Assembly: GCA_002734085.1 (NCBI GenBank)
Contig: NVXV01000010.1
Span: forward strand, 59,053 to 123,052
Direction of reading: 5' to 3'
Source of the DNA: Fluviicola sp.
GTDB lineage: Bacteria > Bacteroidota > Bacteroidia > Flavobacteriales_D > Crocinitomicaceae
DNA length: 64,000 nt
Positions 18,884 to 28,079 of the stretch are shown piece by piece; within the stretch, counting starts at the first letter, position 1; each line of letters begins with the position of its first letter. The position numbers and the translations under genes are program-made. The notes beneath the pieces were generated by a model. The model saw only the letters and a list, made by a program, of their open reading frames with translations, did not search any database and was not told the origin of the DNA.

Positions 18884-19068
18884 TTGCGCAAAACTGAATC
18901 ATTACAAGATTCATGGATAGGTTTTCGGCAGTCATAGTAGATGTATTTTAATTCGCTTAACGTTTTTGATTCCAATTCACTCCGCCGATAAAACCCACCT
19001 GAAAATTTAACGATTGCATCAATCATTTGAACTTTCACCTTTTGCTCTGCTAAATAGACCCTTGACAT
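18880..19068 (-). CDS. Small hypothetical protein, uncertain
   Basis: A 62-aa reading frame (MSRVYLAEQKVKVQMIDAIVKF...) with a bacterial-like composition, many charged residues and a patterned helix (LESKTLSELKYIYYDC). It lies in a 430-bp gap otherwise empty of genes and converges on the small lipoprotein gene. I recognise no family. It is included because composition and placement are sensible, but it could be spurious. Confidence 0.35.
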   Translation of the reverse strand: MSRVYLAEQKVKVQMIDAIVKFSGGFYRRSELESKTLSELKYIYYDCRKPIHESCNDSVLRN

Positions 19069-19318
19069 GGTTTTGGTTTTTTTATTAAATGTAGGTTTTA
19101 TTCATTCAAGTCGACTTTGTAATGAAGTGCTAAAAAGTCAAAATACATGAAATAGATTAAAGAGAACTATATATTTTTACGTAGAGAGTTTTGACCTTTT
19201 AATATTTGTTAATTAAGGAGTTAGAATATTAGTTGTAAATTTGGAATATTCAGGCGATTAAGTAAGTCTTGATAAATCGATTTGATTAAGTGCTGTTGAG
19301 AATTGCTAAAACACAACT

Positions 19319-20086
19319 ATGAAAAAGAAAGTACTCATTTCTATTACAATAATATTAACGTTCCTCTGTGCTCGATATCTTAAATATTTCTATGGATATG
19401 TTGTTTTTGGTGAAGAGGAGTGGAATGCGCTTGACGATTCATTTGCGACTAATTTACTTGTCTATTCACAGATATTACTCGTTTTTATTGTTTCCAGTAT
19501 TTTGTTTCGAAGGAAAGTGTTTGAAGTACTCGGTTTACATAAAGGTATTCTTAAAGGTTTGGCGATTGGCTTTATTTGCTCATTACCCATGTTCATCGGA
19601 TATGCCTTCTTAAATGGGTTTGAATTTAAACTTGACTTAAGCTTAATTCATAGAGATTTTATTCAAGCCGGATTTTTTGAAGAGCTTCTATTTCGGGGTT
19701 TTTTGTTTGGAATTCTATTTTATGTTGTGGGCTGGGGATTTATACCAGCAATACTTCTACCCTCCATTTTTTTCGGATTAGGTCATTTATATCAAGCAGA
19801 GAATGTATCCGAGGCAATAAGTGTGTTTCTTTTCACTGGACTTGGAAGTGCAGGTTTTACCTGGTTTTATACTGCTTTCAAAAATTTGTGGGTTGTCATT
19901 TTTCTCCATGCCTTTATGGATCTCGCGTGGGATATGTTTCAAATTGAAACGACTGTATCCGGAAACTTAACGGTTAACATTTTCAGGTTTGCCACGTTGG
20001 GATTAATGATCTTCCTAGCTATTCGAAATACAATTCGTCATCCGGAACACAAGATGAATGGAAAGTTCTGGGTGAATAAAAGTTGA
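19319..20086 (+). CDS. CPBP-family intramembrane glutamic endopeptidase
   Basis: The 255-aa protein has 7-8 hydrophobic segments and the Abi/CPBP motifs in order: motif 1 EELLFRG (Glu121, Glu122, Arg126), motif 2 FGLGHL, and motif 3 HAFMDLAWD. This family includes Rce1-type CAAX proteases and bacteriocin-immunity or anti-phage proteins. The substrate here is unknown. It stands alone in the accessory region between two attC-like palindromes, but its ends show no cassette-type complementarity. The 250 bp upstream (19069-19318) is AT-rich with no feature I can name. Confidence 0.88.
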   Translation: MKKKVLISITIILTFLCARYLKYFYGYVVFGEEEWNALDDSFATNLLVYSQILLVFIVSSILFRRKVFEVLGLHKGILKGLAIGFICSLPMFIGYAFLNGFEFKLDLSLIHRDFIQAGFFEELLFRGFLFGILFYVVGWGFIPAILLPSIFFGLGHLYQAENVSEAISVFLFTGLGSAGFTWFYTAFKNLWVVIFLHAFMDLAWDMFQIETTVSGNLTVNIFRFATLGLMIFLAIRNTIRHPEHKMNGKFWVNKS

Positions 20087-20108
20087 TGTTGACTCCCTTT
20101 TCTTTGGT

Positions 20109-20177
20109 ACCCAATTACTGCCTTTTCAATTTATTGCTTAATTTTAAGAATTAGTAGCGAGAGCGGAGCTGTTAGAT
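20109..20177 (+). repeat. Right half of the ~130-bp palindromic family (copy 2), ends in GTTRRRY
   Basis: Shares CCTTTTCAATTTATTGCTTA and the following AATTTTAAGAAT-AGCGA block with the copy at 35134-35255. It ends in GTTAGAT (20171-20177), an exact GTTRRRY core. The left half is missing, so this looks like a decayed cassette junction 23 bp after the CPBP gene. Confidence 0.5.
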
Positions 20178-20203
20178 GAAAGTAATAAAACTTGAAAGTA
20201 TGA

Positions 20204-20374
20204 GAACTATTTCCAGATTCATTTGAAATCTATGAATAACTTACAGAAGTTCACCGCGCCCAAGAAAAAAATGAAAAATATCAGGAAGAAATTCAAAAAG
20301 CGTATGATCTTGCAAAAGAGCAGAATGTAAGACAATGGCGAATAGAAGAGATTCTAGGGTTAATGGATGACTAG
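20204..20374 (+). pseudogene. Gene remnant: C-terminal fragment of an unknown charged helical protein
   Basis: In one frame the segment reads ELFPDSFEIYE, stop at 20237, then LTEVHRAQEKNEKYQEEIQ and KAYDLAKEQNVRQWRIEEIL, ending GLMDD. The coherent, highly charged helical composition on both sides of the stop and the lack of a start codon suggest the tail of a decayed gene. Charged helical tails like this occur at the C-terminus of some transposase/nuclease families, but I cannot assign one. Together with the preceding repeat it accounts for most of the 20087-20424 gap. Confidence 0.4.
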
Positions 20375-20424
20375 TAGAACTAGTCCCTACTTTTGAATAA
20401 ATAGTTTACCCAATAATTTATACA

Positions 20425-21693
20425 ATGACTTTTAAAACCATCATACTCTTTCTTCTAATGAGCAGTAGCCTACTGGCACAGTCGAAGATTAAAGAGAGGC
20501 TGAATAAAATAGAAGGTATAAAAGTTAGTGAGATCTATGCAAAAGATGGATTTTCAGCGTGTTTTAAAATACTGATGAAACAACCAATTAGTTATGCAGA
20601 CACCTCTCAAGGTTTCTTTTATCAAAAGCTTTTTCTGTCGCATAAAAGTGTTGATAAGCCAATGGTGATGAGTATCAATGGATACGTCTCTTCCTCCAAT
20701 CGAATTAGTGACTGGACAACCGTATTAGACGCCAATCAAATTTATATTGAACACAGGTATTTTGGAGAATCGAGACCAGACACTTTGGATTATAAGCAAT
20801 TGAATATTTCCAATGTCGCAAAAGACTTGCATCGCATAAAAGAAGCTTTCAATGAAATTTATGATAAAGGATGGATTAGTATTGGAATTAGTAAAGGAGG
20901 ACTTACCGCTTTATCCTATAGATATTTTTTTCCAAAAGATGTTGATGCTACAATAGCCTTATCAACATCAGTGAAAACATCAAAATGTGATTCAAGTTTC
21001 TTTCATTATACAGATAGCTTAAATGATATACAAGGATGTAAAAAAGAACTGGAGACTTTTCAAGCCCTTCTGTTAAAGCACAAAGAAGAGATAATCCCCC
21101 ACTTAGAGAACTACTTGAAAATTGCAGGCAGAGAATATTCTCATTTGGGACTAACAACGATTTATGAAATTGCGGTGTTAGAGATTCCCTTTTCTATTTG
21201 GCAACATGGAAATGGATGTAAATCATTAGATTATAACCTTACAGATCCAAAAGAGTTATTTGAAGAGATGAAATCCAGTCTACACGGATGGTTCATGACT
21301 GATGAGGTTTTCAAAAGGATAAACCCTTATCATTATCAAGCTCTAACTGAGTTAGGCCATTACTGTTATCCGGTAACACGTTTTTCGAAATTACTCGAAA
21401 CCGATTTTGATAAGTTAACACCTGTCCAACCGATTTCAGGAATTAAAACTTCCTATTCTAACGAATCAATGGCTCAAGTTAAAGCGTGGGCTGAATCTGA
21501 AGGGGATCAAGTCATTTACATTTCTGGGGGCAACGATCCTTATTCTAGACGGAGAATTATTCCAAATAGTAACTTAAATACAATGAGCTTCTTGCTTAAA
21601 GACAGAAACCATAACGAGGTGTATAGCTCTAATCTTGACAACGAGACACTAAAGCGTATTATTGAATCAATAAAGGAATGGATGAGTAAATAA
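20425..21693 (+). CDS. S37/S28-like secreted serine peptidase (tripeptidyl aminopeptidase type)
   Basis: The 422-aa protein has a signal peptide (ending SLLAQ) and an alpha/beta-hydrolase fold. The family hallmark IEHRYFGESRPD lies near residue 112, followed by the nucleophile elbow ISIGISKGGLTAL (Gly-Ile-Ser-Lys-Gly, Ser near residue 156). A late Asp (SGGNDPYS) and a His (DRNHNEVYSS) fit the acid and base of the triad. S37 (PS-10) and S28 peptidases release short peptides from the N-terminus or after proline. A -7-like TACTTTTG at 20388-20395 lies 30 bp upstream of the start. The protein is probably periplasmic or secreted and there is no T9SS tail. Confidence 0.85.
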   Translation: MTFKTIILFLLMSSSLLAQSKIKERLNKIEGIKVSEIYAKDGFSACFKILMKQPISYADTSQGFFYQKLFLSHKSVDKPMVMSINGYVSSSNRISDWTTVLDANQIYIEHRYFGESRPDTLDYKQLNISNVAKDLHRIKEAFNEIYDKGWISIGISKGGLTALSYRYFFPKDVDATIALSTSVKTSKCDSSFFHYTDSLNDIQGCKKELETFQALLLKHKEEIIPHLENYLKIAGREYSHLGLTTIYEIAVLEIPFSIWQHGNGCKSLDYNLTDPKELFEEMKSSLHGWFMTDEVFKRINPYHYQALTELGHYCYPVTRFSKLLETDFDKLTPVQPISGIKTSYSNESMAQVKAWAESEGDQVIYISGGNDPYSRRRIIPNSNLNTMSFLLKDRNHNEVYSSNLDNETLKRIIESIKEWMSK

Positions 21694-21781
21694 AAATTGT
21701 ACAACATTAGGTAATATGAAAAAATCTAATCGATCAAAACGTTTCTTCGTATTTTAGCTGAAACGTTATTAGAGCACTATC

Positions 21782-22915
21782 ATGGAAAAGATAATTTCAA
21801 TTACCTTTCTTATTTTACTAAAGCTTAGCGTAGTTGCTCAAATAGCAAATGTGGAGGAGAAATTTACGTTGCCGTCAATGTTGGATGAATCATCTGGAGC
21901 TATTTTTTTTAATGACAAGCTTCTAACGCATAATGATTCAGGTAATAGTAATGAACTGTATGAATTAGATACAGTTTCTGAGTCAGTAACCAGAACGATT
22001 ACAATCGATAATGCCACAAATATAGATTGGGAAGATCTTACACAAGATAATACCTCTATCTATATTGGAGATATTGGAAATAATAATGGAAACAGAACGG
22101 ATCTAAAAATTTATAAAATAGATAAAACTGATTTTTTAAATTCAACCAATGTTACAGCAGAAATCATCAACTTTAATTATTCAGATCAGACGGATTTCTC
22201 CGCGAACCCGAATAATACGGAATGGGACGCAGAAGCACTCATTGCTTTTGATTCAAGTTTGATCTTATTGACGAAGAATTGGGTGTCTGGTGTAACGAAA
22301 GCATATCCTATTCCAAAAAATAGTGGAACGTATGCGGTAGATCCGTTAGTAACTCAATTAACGAGTGGAGGTTTAATAACAGGATCCACATACAATCAGT
22401 TAACAGAGAAAGTATATTCAGTAGGCTACAGTGAAGCATTGCAGCCCTTTATTTGGATTAGCGAAGGTTTTAGTGGTAACGACATCTTCTCAGGAACAAA
22501 TACACAAGTATCACTCTCAAGTCTTGGATTAGAACAAGTGGAGGCAATCACACATATAGGTGCCAACAGGTATTTTATGACATCTGAGTCGTTCTCAATT
22601 TCTGTGTTTTCCGACGTTGCGAAACTGATTTCGTTTGCGACTAATGACACGGTGTTGTCTACAGATCAACTGTCGATTAATCAAGTTCGCTTATACCCAA
22701 ATCCAACTTCAGGAGGAATAAACATTGATTTGGTTGATGTGAATTCTGAAATATCAATTAGAGTAAGTAATGTTTTAGGAGAAACGATTCATTCTTCTAC
22801 CATCGAAGGACAAGAACATACAACTTTGAATATTGAAGGAGAAAAAGGTGTTTATTTTGTAGAATTAACAAATGATAAAAGGGAAAGGAATATTTTTAAA
22901 GTGATTAAGGATTAG
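21782..22915 (+). CDS. Secreted beta-propeller-like protein with T9SS type A sorting domain
   Basis: The 377-aa protein has a signal peptide (ending VVAQ). The body starts with LDESSGAIFFNDKLLTHNDSGN followed by TIDNATNIDWEDLTQDNTSI-like text, a pattern seen in Bacteroidota secreted proteins predicted to fold as beta-propellers. The C-terminus is a T9SS tail (VRLYPNPTSGGINIDL, then VSNVLGETIHSS, then GVYFVEL, ending FKVIKD). It has no visible catalytic motif and is probably an extracellular or surface protein. Confidence 0.82.
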   Translation: MEKIISITFLILLKLSVVAQIANVEEKFTLPSMLDESSGAIFFNDKLLTHNDSGNSNELYELDTVSESVTRTITIDNATNIDWEDLTQDNTSIYIGDIGNNNGNRTDLKIYKIDKTDFLNSTNVTAEIINFNYSDQTDFSANPNNTEWDAEALIAFDSSLILLTKNWVSGVTKAYPIPKNSGTYAVDPLVTQLTSGGLITGSTYNQLTEKVYSVGYSEALQPFIWISEGFSGNDIFSGTNTQVSLSSLGLEQVEAITHIGANRYFMTSESFSISVFSDVAKLISFATNDTVLSTDQLSINQVRLYPNPTSGGINIDLVDVNSEISIRVSNVLGETIHSSTIEGQEHTTLNIEGEKGVYFVELTNDKRERNIFKVIKD

Positions 22916-22941
22916 ATAGACATTTCCTTACTTTTGTAGAA

Positions 22942-23502
22942 ATGATACTATACGTCAAAAACATGGTTTGCAACCGTTGTAAAATGGTTGTGAAATCAAT
23001 TCTTGAAAAACTGGAACTTCATCCGCTTCAGATGGAATTGGGAGAAATTGAGATACTTGAAAATGATATTTCTAAAGTAAAGGAAAAACTCAATCAAGAA
23101 CTTCAAGCTGTTGGTTTTGATCTTTTGGATGACAAAAGAACGAAAACGATTGAAAAAATTAAAAACCGAATCATTGACTTAGTTCAAAATAAAAGTGGTA
23201 AACTGGATATAAAACTATCTGATTATTTAACACAAGAAATTCATCAAGACTATAGTTCATTAAGCAATTTGTTTACGGAAGTCGAAGGAACAACCATTGA
23301 AAAGTTCTATATCCTTCAGAAAATTGAGAAAGTAAAAGAACTGCTGGTTTATGATGAACTTACCCTGAGTGAAATCGCTTATCAACTCAACTATTCAAGT
23401 ACCGCCTACCTAAGTAATCAATTTAAAAAAGTGACAGGACTCACGCCTAGCCATTTTAAAAAGTTGGGGACGATAAAACGCAACTCGTTAGAAGATTTAT
23501 AA
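22942..23502 (+). CDS. AraC-family regulator with N-terminal HMA-like domain
   Basis: The 186-aa protein fuses a metal-binding-like N-terminus (MILYVKNMVCNRCKMVV, a CxxC at residues 10-13, within a beta-alpha-beta pattern of ~65 residues) to a C-terminal AraC DNA-binding domain. The latter's second helix-turn-helix reads LTLSEIAYQLNYSSTAYLSN followed by FKKVTGLTPSHFKK. It lies 84 bp upstream of an HMA-MauE membrane protein, and this pairing is recurrent in Bacteroidota. The likely role is to sense a soft metal through the CxxC and control its neighbour. A TACTTTTG element ends only 5 nt before the ATG, so the mRNA could be nearly leaderless. Confidence 0.87.
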   Translation: MILYVKNMVCNRCKMVVKSILEKLELHPLQMELGEIEILENDISKVKEKLNQELQAVGFDLLDDKRTKTIEKIKNRIIDLVQNKSGKLDIKLSDYLTQEIHQDYSSLSNLFTEVEGTTIEKFYILQKIEKVKELLVYDELTLSEIAYQLNYSSTAYLSNQFKKVTGLTPSHFKKLGTIKRNSLEDL

Positions 23503-23585
23503 ATCTTACAACAATTACCCAAAATACTGTAACGGATTACTCTTATAAAGAGCTGATCTTTGTGTTATAATTAAAAACTAAAATT

Positions 23586-24302
23586 ATGACACATACATAT
23601 CAAATCACAGGAATGACTTGTGGAAGTTGTGAAGCAAAAGTGAAATCGGCGCTACTTACTATAAAGGATGTAACCGATGTAGAAGTTTCGAAAGAAAATA
23701 ATACCGCTACCATTTCAATGGACAGGCATGTTGATTTACTTGAAATGCAAAAGGTTTTAGGTGATAAATATGAAATCTCCACAATAGCTCATCATGAAAC
23801 TGAAGAAGAATTTAGATCGTGGTTAGCAACTTACAAACCTGTTTTACTTATCTTTTTGTACATCTTTTCGGCTACGGCGCTTATTGAATTGACCTCTGAA
23901 AACTTTGATGTCATGCGATGGATGCGACACTTTATGGCAGGTTTCTTTTTGACTTTTTCGTTTTTCAAGCTGTTGAACCTAAAAGGATTTAAGGAAAGTT
24001 ACTTGATGTACGATATCGTAGCGCGCAAAATTCCAGCTTGGGGATACGTTTATGCGTTCACTGAATTAGCGTTGGGAGTTGCTTATCTAATTAACTTTAA
24101 TCCAATCATAACGAACAGCGTTACTTTTGTAGTGATGACAGTAAGCATTATCGGTGTATTGAAAACGGTTCTAGACAAAAAAACAATCAAATGTGCTTGT
24201 TTAGGAAATGTTTTCAATTTGCCAATGAGTACAGTGACCATTATAGAAGATGGTTTAATGATTCTGATGAGTCTCGGAATGCTTATAATGACACTGAATT
24301 AA
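23586..24302 (+). CDS. HMA-domain / MauE-like membrane protein (heavy-metal-associated)
   Basis: The 238-aa protein has an HMA domain at residues 1-70 with the metal site GMTCGSCEAKV (CxxC). Four or five membrane helices in a MauE/DoxX-like arrangement follow, including PVLLIFLYIFSATALIEL and WGYVYAFTELALGVAYLI. A cytosolic or periplasmic KTIKCACLGNVFNLP segment supplies a second cysteine pair. The CACLG motif is typical of MauE-related proteins that handle disulfides or metals. With the AraC-HMA gene it forms a likely metal-resistance pair. The hairpin terminator at 24331-24370 closes the unit. Confidence 0.87.
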   Translation: MTHTYQITGMTCGSCEAKVKSALLTIKDVTDVEVSKENNTATISMDRHVDLLEMQKVLGDKYEISTIAHHETEEEFRSWLATYKPVLLIFLYIFSATALIELTSENFDVMRWMRHFMAGFFLTFSFFKLLNLKGFKESYLMYDIVARKIPAWGYVYAFTELALGVAYLINFNPIITNSVTFVVMTVSIIGVLKTVLDKKTIKCACLGNVFNLPMSTVTIIEDGLMILMSLGMLIMTLN

Positions 24303-24330
24303 AGAATTAGTAAACAAGTCATGTATAAAT

Positions 24331-24370
24331 AAAATAGCGGTTTAAGTATAGACTTAACCGCTATTTTATT
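24331..24370 (+). terminator. Rho-independent terminator of the HMA-MauE unit
   Basis: AAAATAGCGGTTTAAG pairs with CTTAACCGCTATTTT (one bulged T) around a 6-nt loop, followed by a short T-rich stretch. Confidence 0.85.
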
Positions 24371-24380
24371 TCCTAAAACC

Positions 24381-24413
24381 AAAAAAAGCCAACAACGCTC
24401 GTCATTGGCTTTT
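24381..24413 (-). terminator. Repeated-type terminator (copy 1) of the 815-aa T9SS cargo gene
   Basis: On the minus strand AAAAGCCAA pairs with TTGGCTTTT across a 12-nt loop and runs into T7. The whole 33-35-nt block, loop included, recurs with one change at 27092-27125. Confidence 0.85.
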
Positions 24414-24444
24414 CTTTCAAATACTAAACGTAAGTAAAATCTTA

Positions 24445-26892
24445 TTATTTATAGATCAGTTTATGCACGCCCAATACGTTTCCTATTTGGTCAACGATGT
24501 GTACTAAATATACGCCCTGAGCATTCAAAGATTGTAAGTCCAACTCCATTGTTGTTGCACTAATTGAAGTGTTAAAAACTTCTTCCCCAAGAATATTAGT
24601 GATTCGAATCGTTCCCGTTGTATTTTCAGCAAAAACAGCTGTTACTTTTCCGTTTGTTGGGTTTGGATATAAAATCACATCAGACGAATTCCACTCTGTT
24701 AAAGAAGCATCATCTTCCACTGTAAGAATAGCTGCTGAAGTAGTGTCTTCACAATTTGCTGACTCAGTTACTAAACACCTGAATGAGTCATTATTGTTTA
24801 CCATTGTAACGGATGAAACAGTCAATGTGTTTGTGTTAACACCACTATATTGTCCACCGTTCGAAAGGTCGGTAAAACCAGTTCCTTCATCCAACTGCCA
24901 TTGATAGGTTGGACTATTTAATACATCTGTAAATGTGAATATAGCATTGTTTCCTGCATTTGCAGTTTGGTCGAGCGGTTGAACTGTAATCGCATTAACT
25001 GTACAGAAATCTCCACTTAAATAAACGCCTATTGAAGGAACAATGTCTCCACCAAATCCAGTCCAGTAAGTTGCAGTAGTACTACTTGCATCTGTAACAG
25101 TTAATGGAGAAACATTGATTAATGAATCAGTTGTTGTCAAAGTCAAATTATAATTGTAATTCTTTTCTTCACTAGCGCCAAACCAAGGAACATCGTTTGC
25201 TGTGAACGTGGCTGGACCTCCTGATAAACTAGGATTAATTGTTATGGAGATATAATAGTGACCTGTTGTCAAAGGAGGCATAGCCATACCCGTTGAAGCA
25301 TCTATTAGGTTTGAACAAACTGCTGTTCCATATTCTCCTGGTAAAACAGTAGTACCTAACCCATTTAACGAAATAACACCAATACCAATTTGAGTTAATA
25401 AGGCAGGGTCATCCAGAATACCAGTACTTGGATCAACACTGTATATGTTCGCATATAAAGTCTGGTCTTCTCCTACATTGACTGAAGAAAAATTATTTGT
25501 AAGATAATACTTAAAGGAGATAGAGTCAGTCATCAAATTTGCAGATGTAGCCTCATTAAAATAAAAGACGGAACCGTACTCAAATGATTCGAAAGGACCT
25601 CCCCCTGGGAAAATTGCTCTCGTTGCATATGGCGAATCATTGATGTCTAAACTTACCTTTGAGGCATAATTATTCGATGTTATAGTGAAGAAATGTTCTA
25701 AAGTATTATTATCTAAATCTCCATCATTTTCATCAAATTCACCAGTGTACGTAGCTCTGTAATCTCCAACTTCTACCCATGAGTTATCAGAGATCAAGTC
25801 CGAAACTGAAATGTACCCTCCTGCTGGGACAGTATCTGTAACTATTGTATCAGCAAAAACTTCCGTCCAAGTTCCACTCACATCTTTTTCAATAGTTAAA
25901 ATAAGCTTTGGGTTTGTAGGGGGAAGAATATCAAGCGCTCCAAGGTTTCTTATATTTCCACCGAAAGCAAAATGTCTGTTGTCATACGTGAGTTGACTAA
26001 TTGGAAAATAGCGATTACTTGTGAGATGGATAAAATCAGCTGCCTCGATCAAAGTATTGCCAGTGGGATCTGCCACACCTAAAGCCATATCATAACTTGA
26101 TGTAGTTTTAATAGAGATATCATCCACTACAGCAAAATAATAGTCACCATCAAAAGTTAATTTAATTCGACACTGCGTAAGATTCGTAACACCAGCAGTA
26201 ACATTTGGGAAATTTATATTCACCTGACCTGCCGTTTGATCAGTAATAAACTGACGATAATCAACTGTACTAAACCAAGTTAACCCATCGTCTATTGAAA
26301 ATGATACGCTTAGTTCGGTAATCTGAAAATTTCTATACACCGTATAAAGCGAAATTGCTAAAGCAGTATCCGTATAACCTGTTAAGTCAATTCTAGGTGA
26401 AATAAGTTCACCCTTTTGAGCAGATGGAGAGCTTCCAGTCCCAAAAGCACCTTGGGTTCCACCGTTGTCCATAAAGTCTGAATCGAATAGAGCTGCTCCA
26501 TTCGCTTGTGATGGAGATGATACAGTCAAAGTTCCATTTGAATAAGCTCCAGCACTAGTTCCTGTTAACGTTCTTGTCCAATACGCATTTCCAGGGGTAA
26601 CTGAGCCATAAGACTCACTAATCGATAAAGCAGTCCAAGCCGTTGGATTGTCACCTGAAGTAAATGATGTAGCTTGAACAAAAGGATTGGAGAATTCTCC
26701 GTCACTAGCTCCCACTGCCGCTCCAGCACCCCATAATAATGTTCCCGCTTTTTGCGAGAACTGATTTGTTTGTGGTTTGCTTTTACTCGTGTTTACAGTG
26801 CGTTCTTGCAAAACGGACTGACTGGTTTGTGCGGTGAGCCCGAAGTTGAGAACTGTTGCAAGGCCACATGAAAATAGTAATTGTTTTATCAT
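24445..26892 (-). CDS. Large secreted protein with Ig-like and T9SS type A sorting domains
   Basis: The 815-aa protein has a signal peptide (ending GLTAQ) and a long Ser/Thr/Asn/Gly-rich region. Residues ~90-270 resemble a jelly-roll/MAM-like domain (SPRIDLTGYTDTALAISLYT ... CRIKLTFDGDYYFAVVDDIS). Residues ~640-735 form an Ig-like fold with a cysteine pair (QPLDQTANAGNNAIFTF ... FRCLVTESANCED). The C-terminal T9SS tail reads VILYPNPTNGKVTAVF, then ITNILGEEVFN, then LNAQGVYLVHI, ending HKLIYK. No catalytic residues are evident. It is probably a surface adhesin or extracellular structural protein. Confidence 0.85.
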   Translation of the reverse strand: MIKQLLFSCGLATVLNFGLTAQTSQSVLQERTVNTSKSKPQTNQFSQKAGTLLWGAGAAVGASDGEFSNPFVQATSFTSGDNPTAWTALSISESYGSVTPGNAYWTRTLTGTSAGAYSNGTLTVSSPSQANGAALFDSDFMDNGGTQGAFGTGSSPSAQKGELISPRIDLTGYTDTALAISLYTVYRNFQITELSVSFSIDDGLTWFSTVDYRQFITDQTAGQVNINFPNVTAGVTNLTQCRIKLTFDGDYYFAVVDDISIKTTSSYDMALGVADPTGNTLIEAADFIHLTSNRYFPISQLTYDNRHFAFGGNIRNLGALDILPPTNPKLILTIEKDVSGTWTEVFADTIVTDTVPAGGYISVSDLISDNSWVEVGDYRATYTGEFDENDGDLDNNTLEHFFTITSNNYASKVSLDINDSPYATRAIFPGGGPFESFEYGSVFYFNEATSANLMTDSISFKYYLTNNFSSVNVGEDQTLYANIYSVDPSTGILDDPALLTQIGIGVISLNGLGTTVLPGEYGTAVCSNLIDASTGMAMPPLTTGHYYISITINPSLSGGPATFTANDVPWFGASEEKNYNYNLTLTTTDSLINVSPLTVTDASSTTATYWTGFGGDIVPSIGVYLSGDFCTVNAITVQPLDQTANAGNNAIFTFTDVLNSPTYQWQLDEGTGFTDLSNGGQYSGVNTNTLTVSSVTMVNNNDSFRCLVTESANCEDTTSAAILTVEDDASLTEWNSSDVILYPNPTNGKVTAVFAENTTGTIRITNILGEEVFNTSISATTMELDLQSLNAQGVYLVHIVDQIGNVLGVHKLIYK

Positions 26893-27091
26893 TTTAAATA
26901 GTTAATTGTGAGCGGCAAAAATACTCCTTTATTTAATTCAATGTTAAAAAAGGAATAGATTTAGATTGTTTTTTTGACAAGTAGTTCTTTTTTGTTTAGC
27001 GAGTATAAAACTAGAAATAGATGCATTAACGCTTTTCATAGCGTGAGACTTGAAGTGAAAGATGATCTTTGATTAATGGTTTAGTAAAAAC

Positions 27092-27125
27092 AAAAAAAGC
27101 CAACAACTCTCGTCATTGGCTTTTC
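27092..27125 (-). terminator. Repeated-type terminator (copy 2)
   Basis: The same hairpin as at 24381-24413, differing at one loop position, placed 22 bp after the stop of the minus-strand gene ending at 27147. Confidence 0.85.
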
Positions 27126-27146
27126 TCACTACACACTACTCAAACA

Positions 27147-27872
27147 CTAAGCAGTATTGTCGAACTCGTCGTCTTGCGGTGGAGACTCATCCACTGGAAC
27201 ATCGGTCCCACTAGCTCGTCTTTTCCCTTTCAAGTCGATGATGTTTCTTGCTTCCATGAACTCGGCAAAGAACATCGGGTGATCGAACTTCAGGATACGA
27301 AGCATACCGGAAAGGTGTGTAAAAACGACCTCGTTCATCTCGTCGATCAATTGATCCAGTTTGTTGGTCAACATTTTTCGCTTGATGATGGCCAAACGTG
27401 GCTTAAAGATCATCATTTTGGCTTCTTCCACATCTTGCGTGATTTCCTGTAAGAATTGAGGCGTTAACCCAAAGTCTTCCAGATCTGCCTCAAGCTCCGT
27501 TGCTTTGTCAACTACATTATTGTAACGATTCACTTCCGCCTTGGCACCACCCAGTTTCAGACTGGTTTTCGAAATACTATATTCCGTTGCCAGGTTTTCG
27601 AGACCCTCATGCAAAGCATAAGATTTAATGATTCGAATGACACCGTACATCTTTTCGTGTAGGTCTTCAAGCATTCTCGCTTTATTTTTCGTTACATTAG
27701 AGATGTCCTTTAGACGCTCCTCAGCGGCCTCGGCGAATTCTCCTAACTTTGCTTCCAGTGCATTGACCGAAGCCGCAAACGCGGGTACATTCGACCAAAT
27801 GGCTTGGTGCTTTTGACATGTACTCAGTACCACCGTATACATGTTTCTCTTATTCTTAAAATTAATATTCAT
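27147..27872 (-). CDS. Unknown helical protein
   Basis: The 241-aa cytosolic protein has no signal peptide and is predicted almost wholly alpha-helical, with coiled-coil-like stretches (ALEAKLGEFAEAAEERLKDI, then VDKATELEADLEDFG). The block MFFAEFMEARNIIDLKGKR comes near the end, and the tail is short, acidic and disordered (DESPPQDDEFDNTA). A second ATG 10 codons in could be the start. I do not recognise the family. The coding sequence looks somewhat richer in G and C than its neighbours, which may indicate transfer. The 697-bp gap upstream contains the 21-bp tandem array. Confidence 0.7.
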   Translation of the reverse strand: MNINFKNKRNMYTVVLSTCQKHQAIWSNVPAFAASVNALEAKLGEFAEAAEERLKDISNVTKNKARMLEDLHEKMYGVIRIIKSYALHEGLENLATEYSISKTSLKLGGAKAEVNRYNNVVDKATELEADLEDFGLTPQFLQEITQDVEEAKMMIFKPRLAIIKRKMLTNKLDQLIDEMNEVVFTHLSGMLRILKFDHPMFFAEFMEARNIIDLKGKRRASGTDVPVDESPPQDDEFDNTA

Positions 27873-28079
27873 AACTTTTGGTTTTAGGCCTGCTCAAGAA
27901 CTCTCCATGGCTGAACAATTTCACAGGCGATTAATAAAAAATTGATATCGCCTTTCTACATTCAAACCCCTTGCCAAGCGATTTGTTAAACATTGTTAAT
28001 CAGCGTATTGATGTAGTGAAAGGTAAAAAATGAAAGGTAAGCTGTAGGAATGATCTTCTGTTCTGTGGTGCGATTATGC

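Noticed and set aside
27069-27452. Plus-strand frame antisense to the unknown helical protein
   Set aside because: It runs through the terminator hairpin and mirrors a coherent minus-strand gene.
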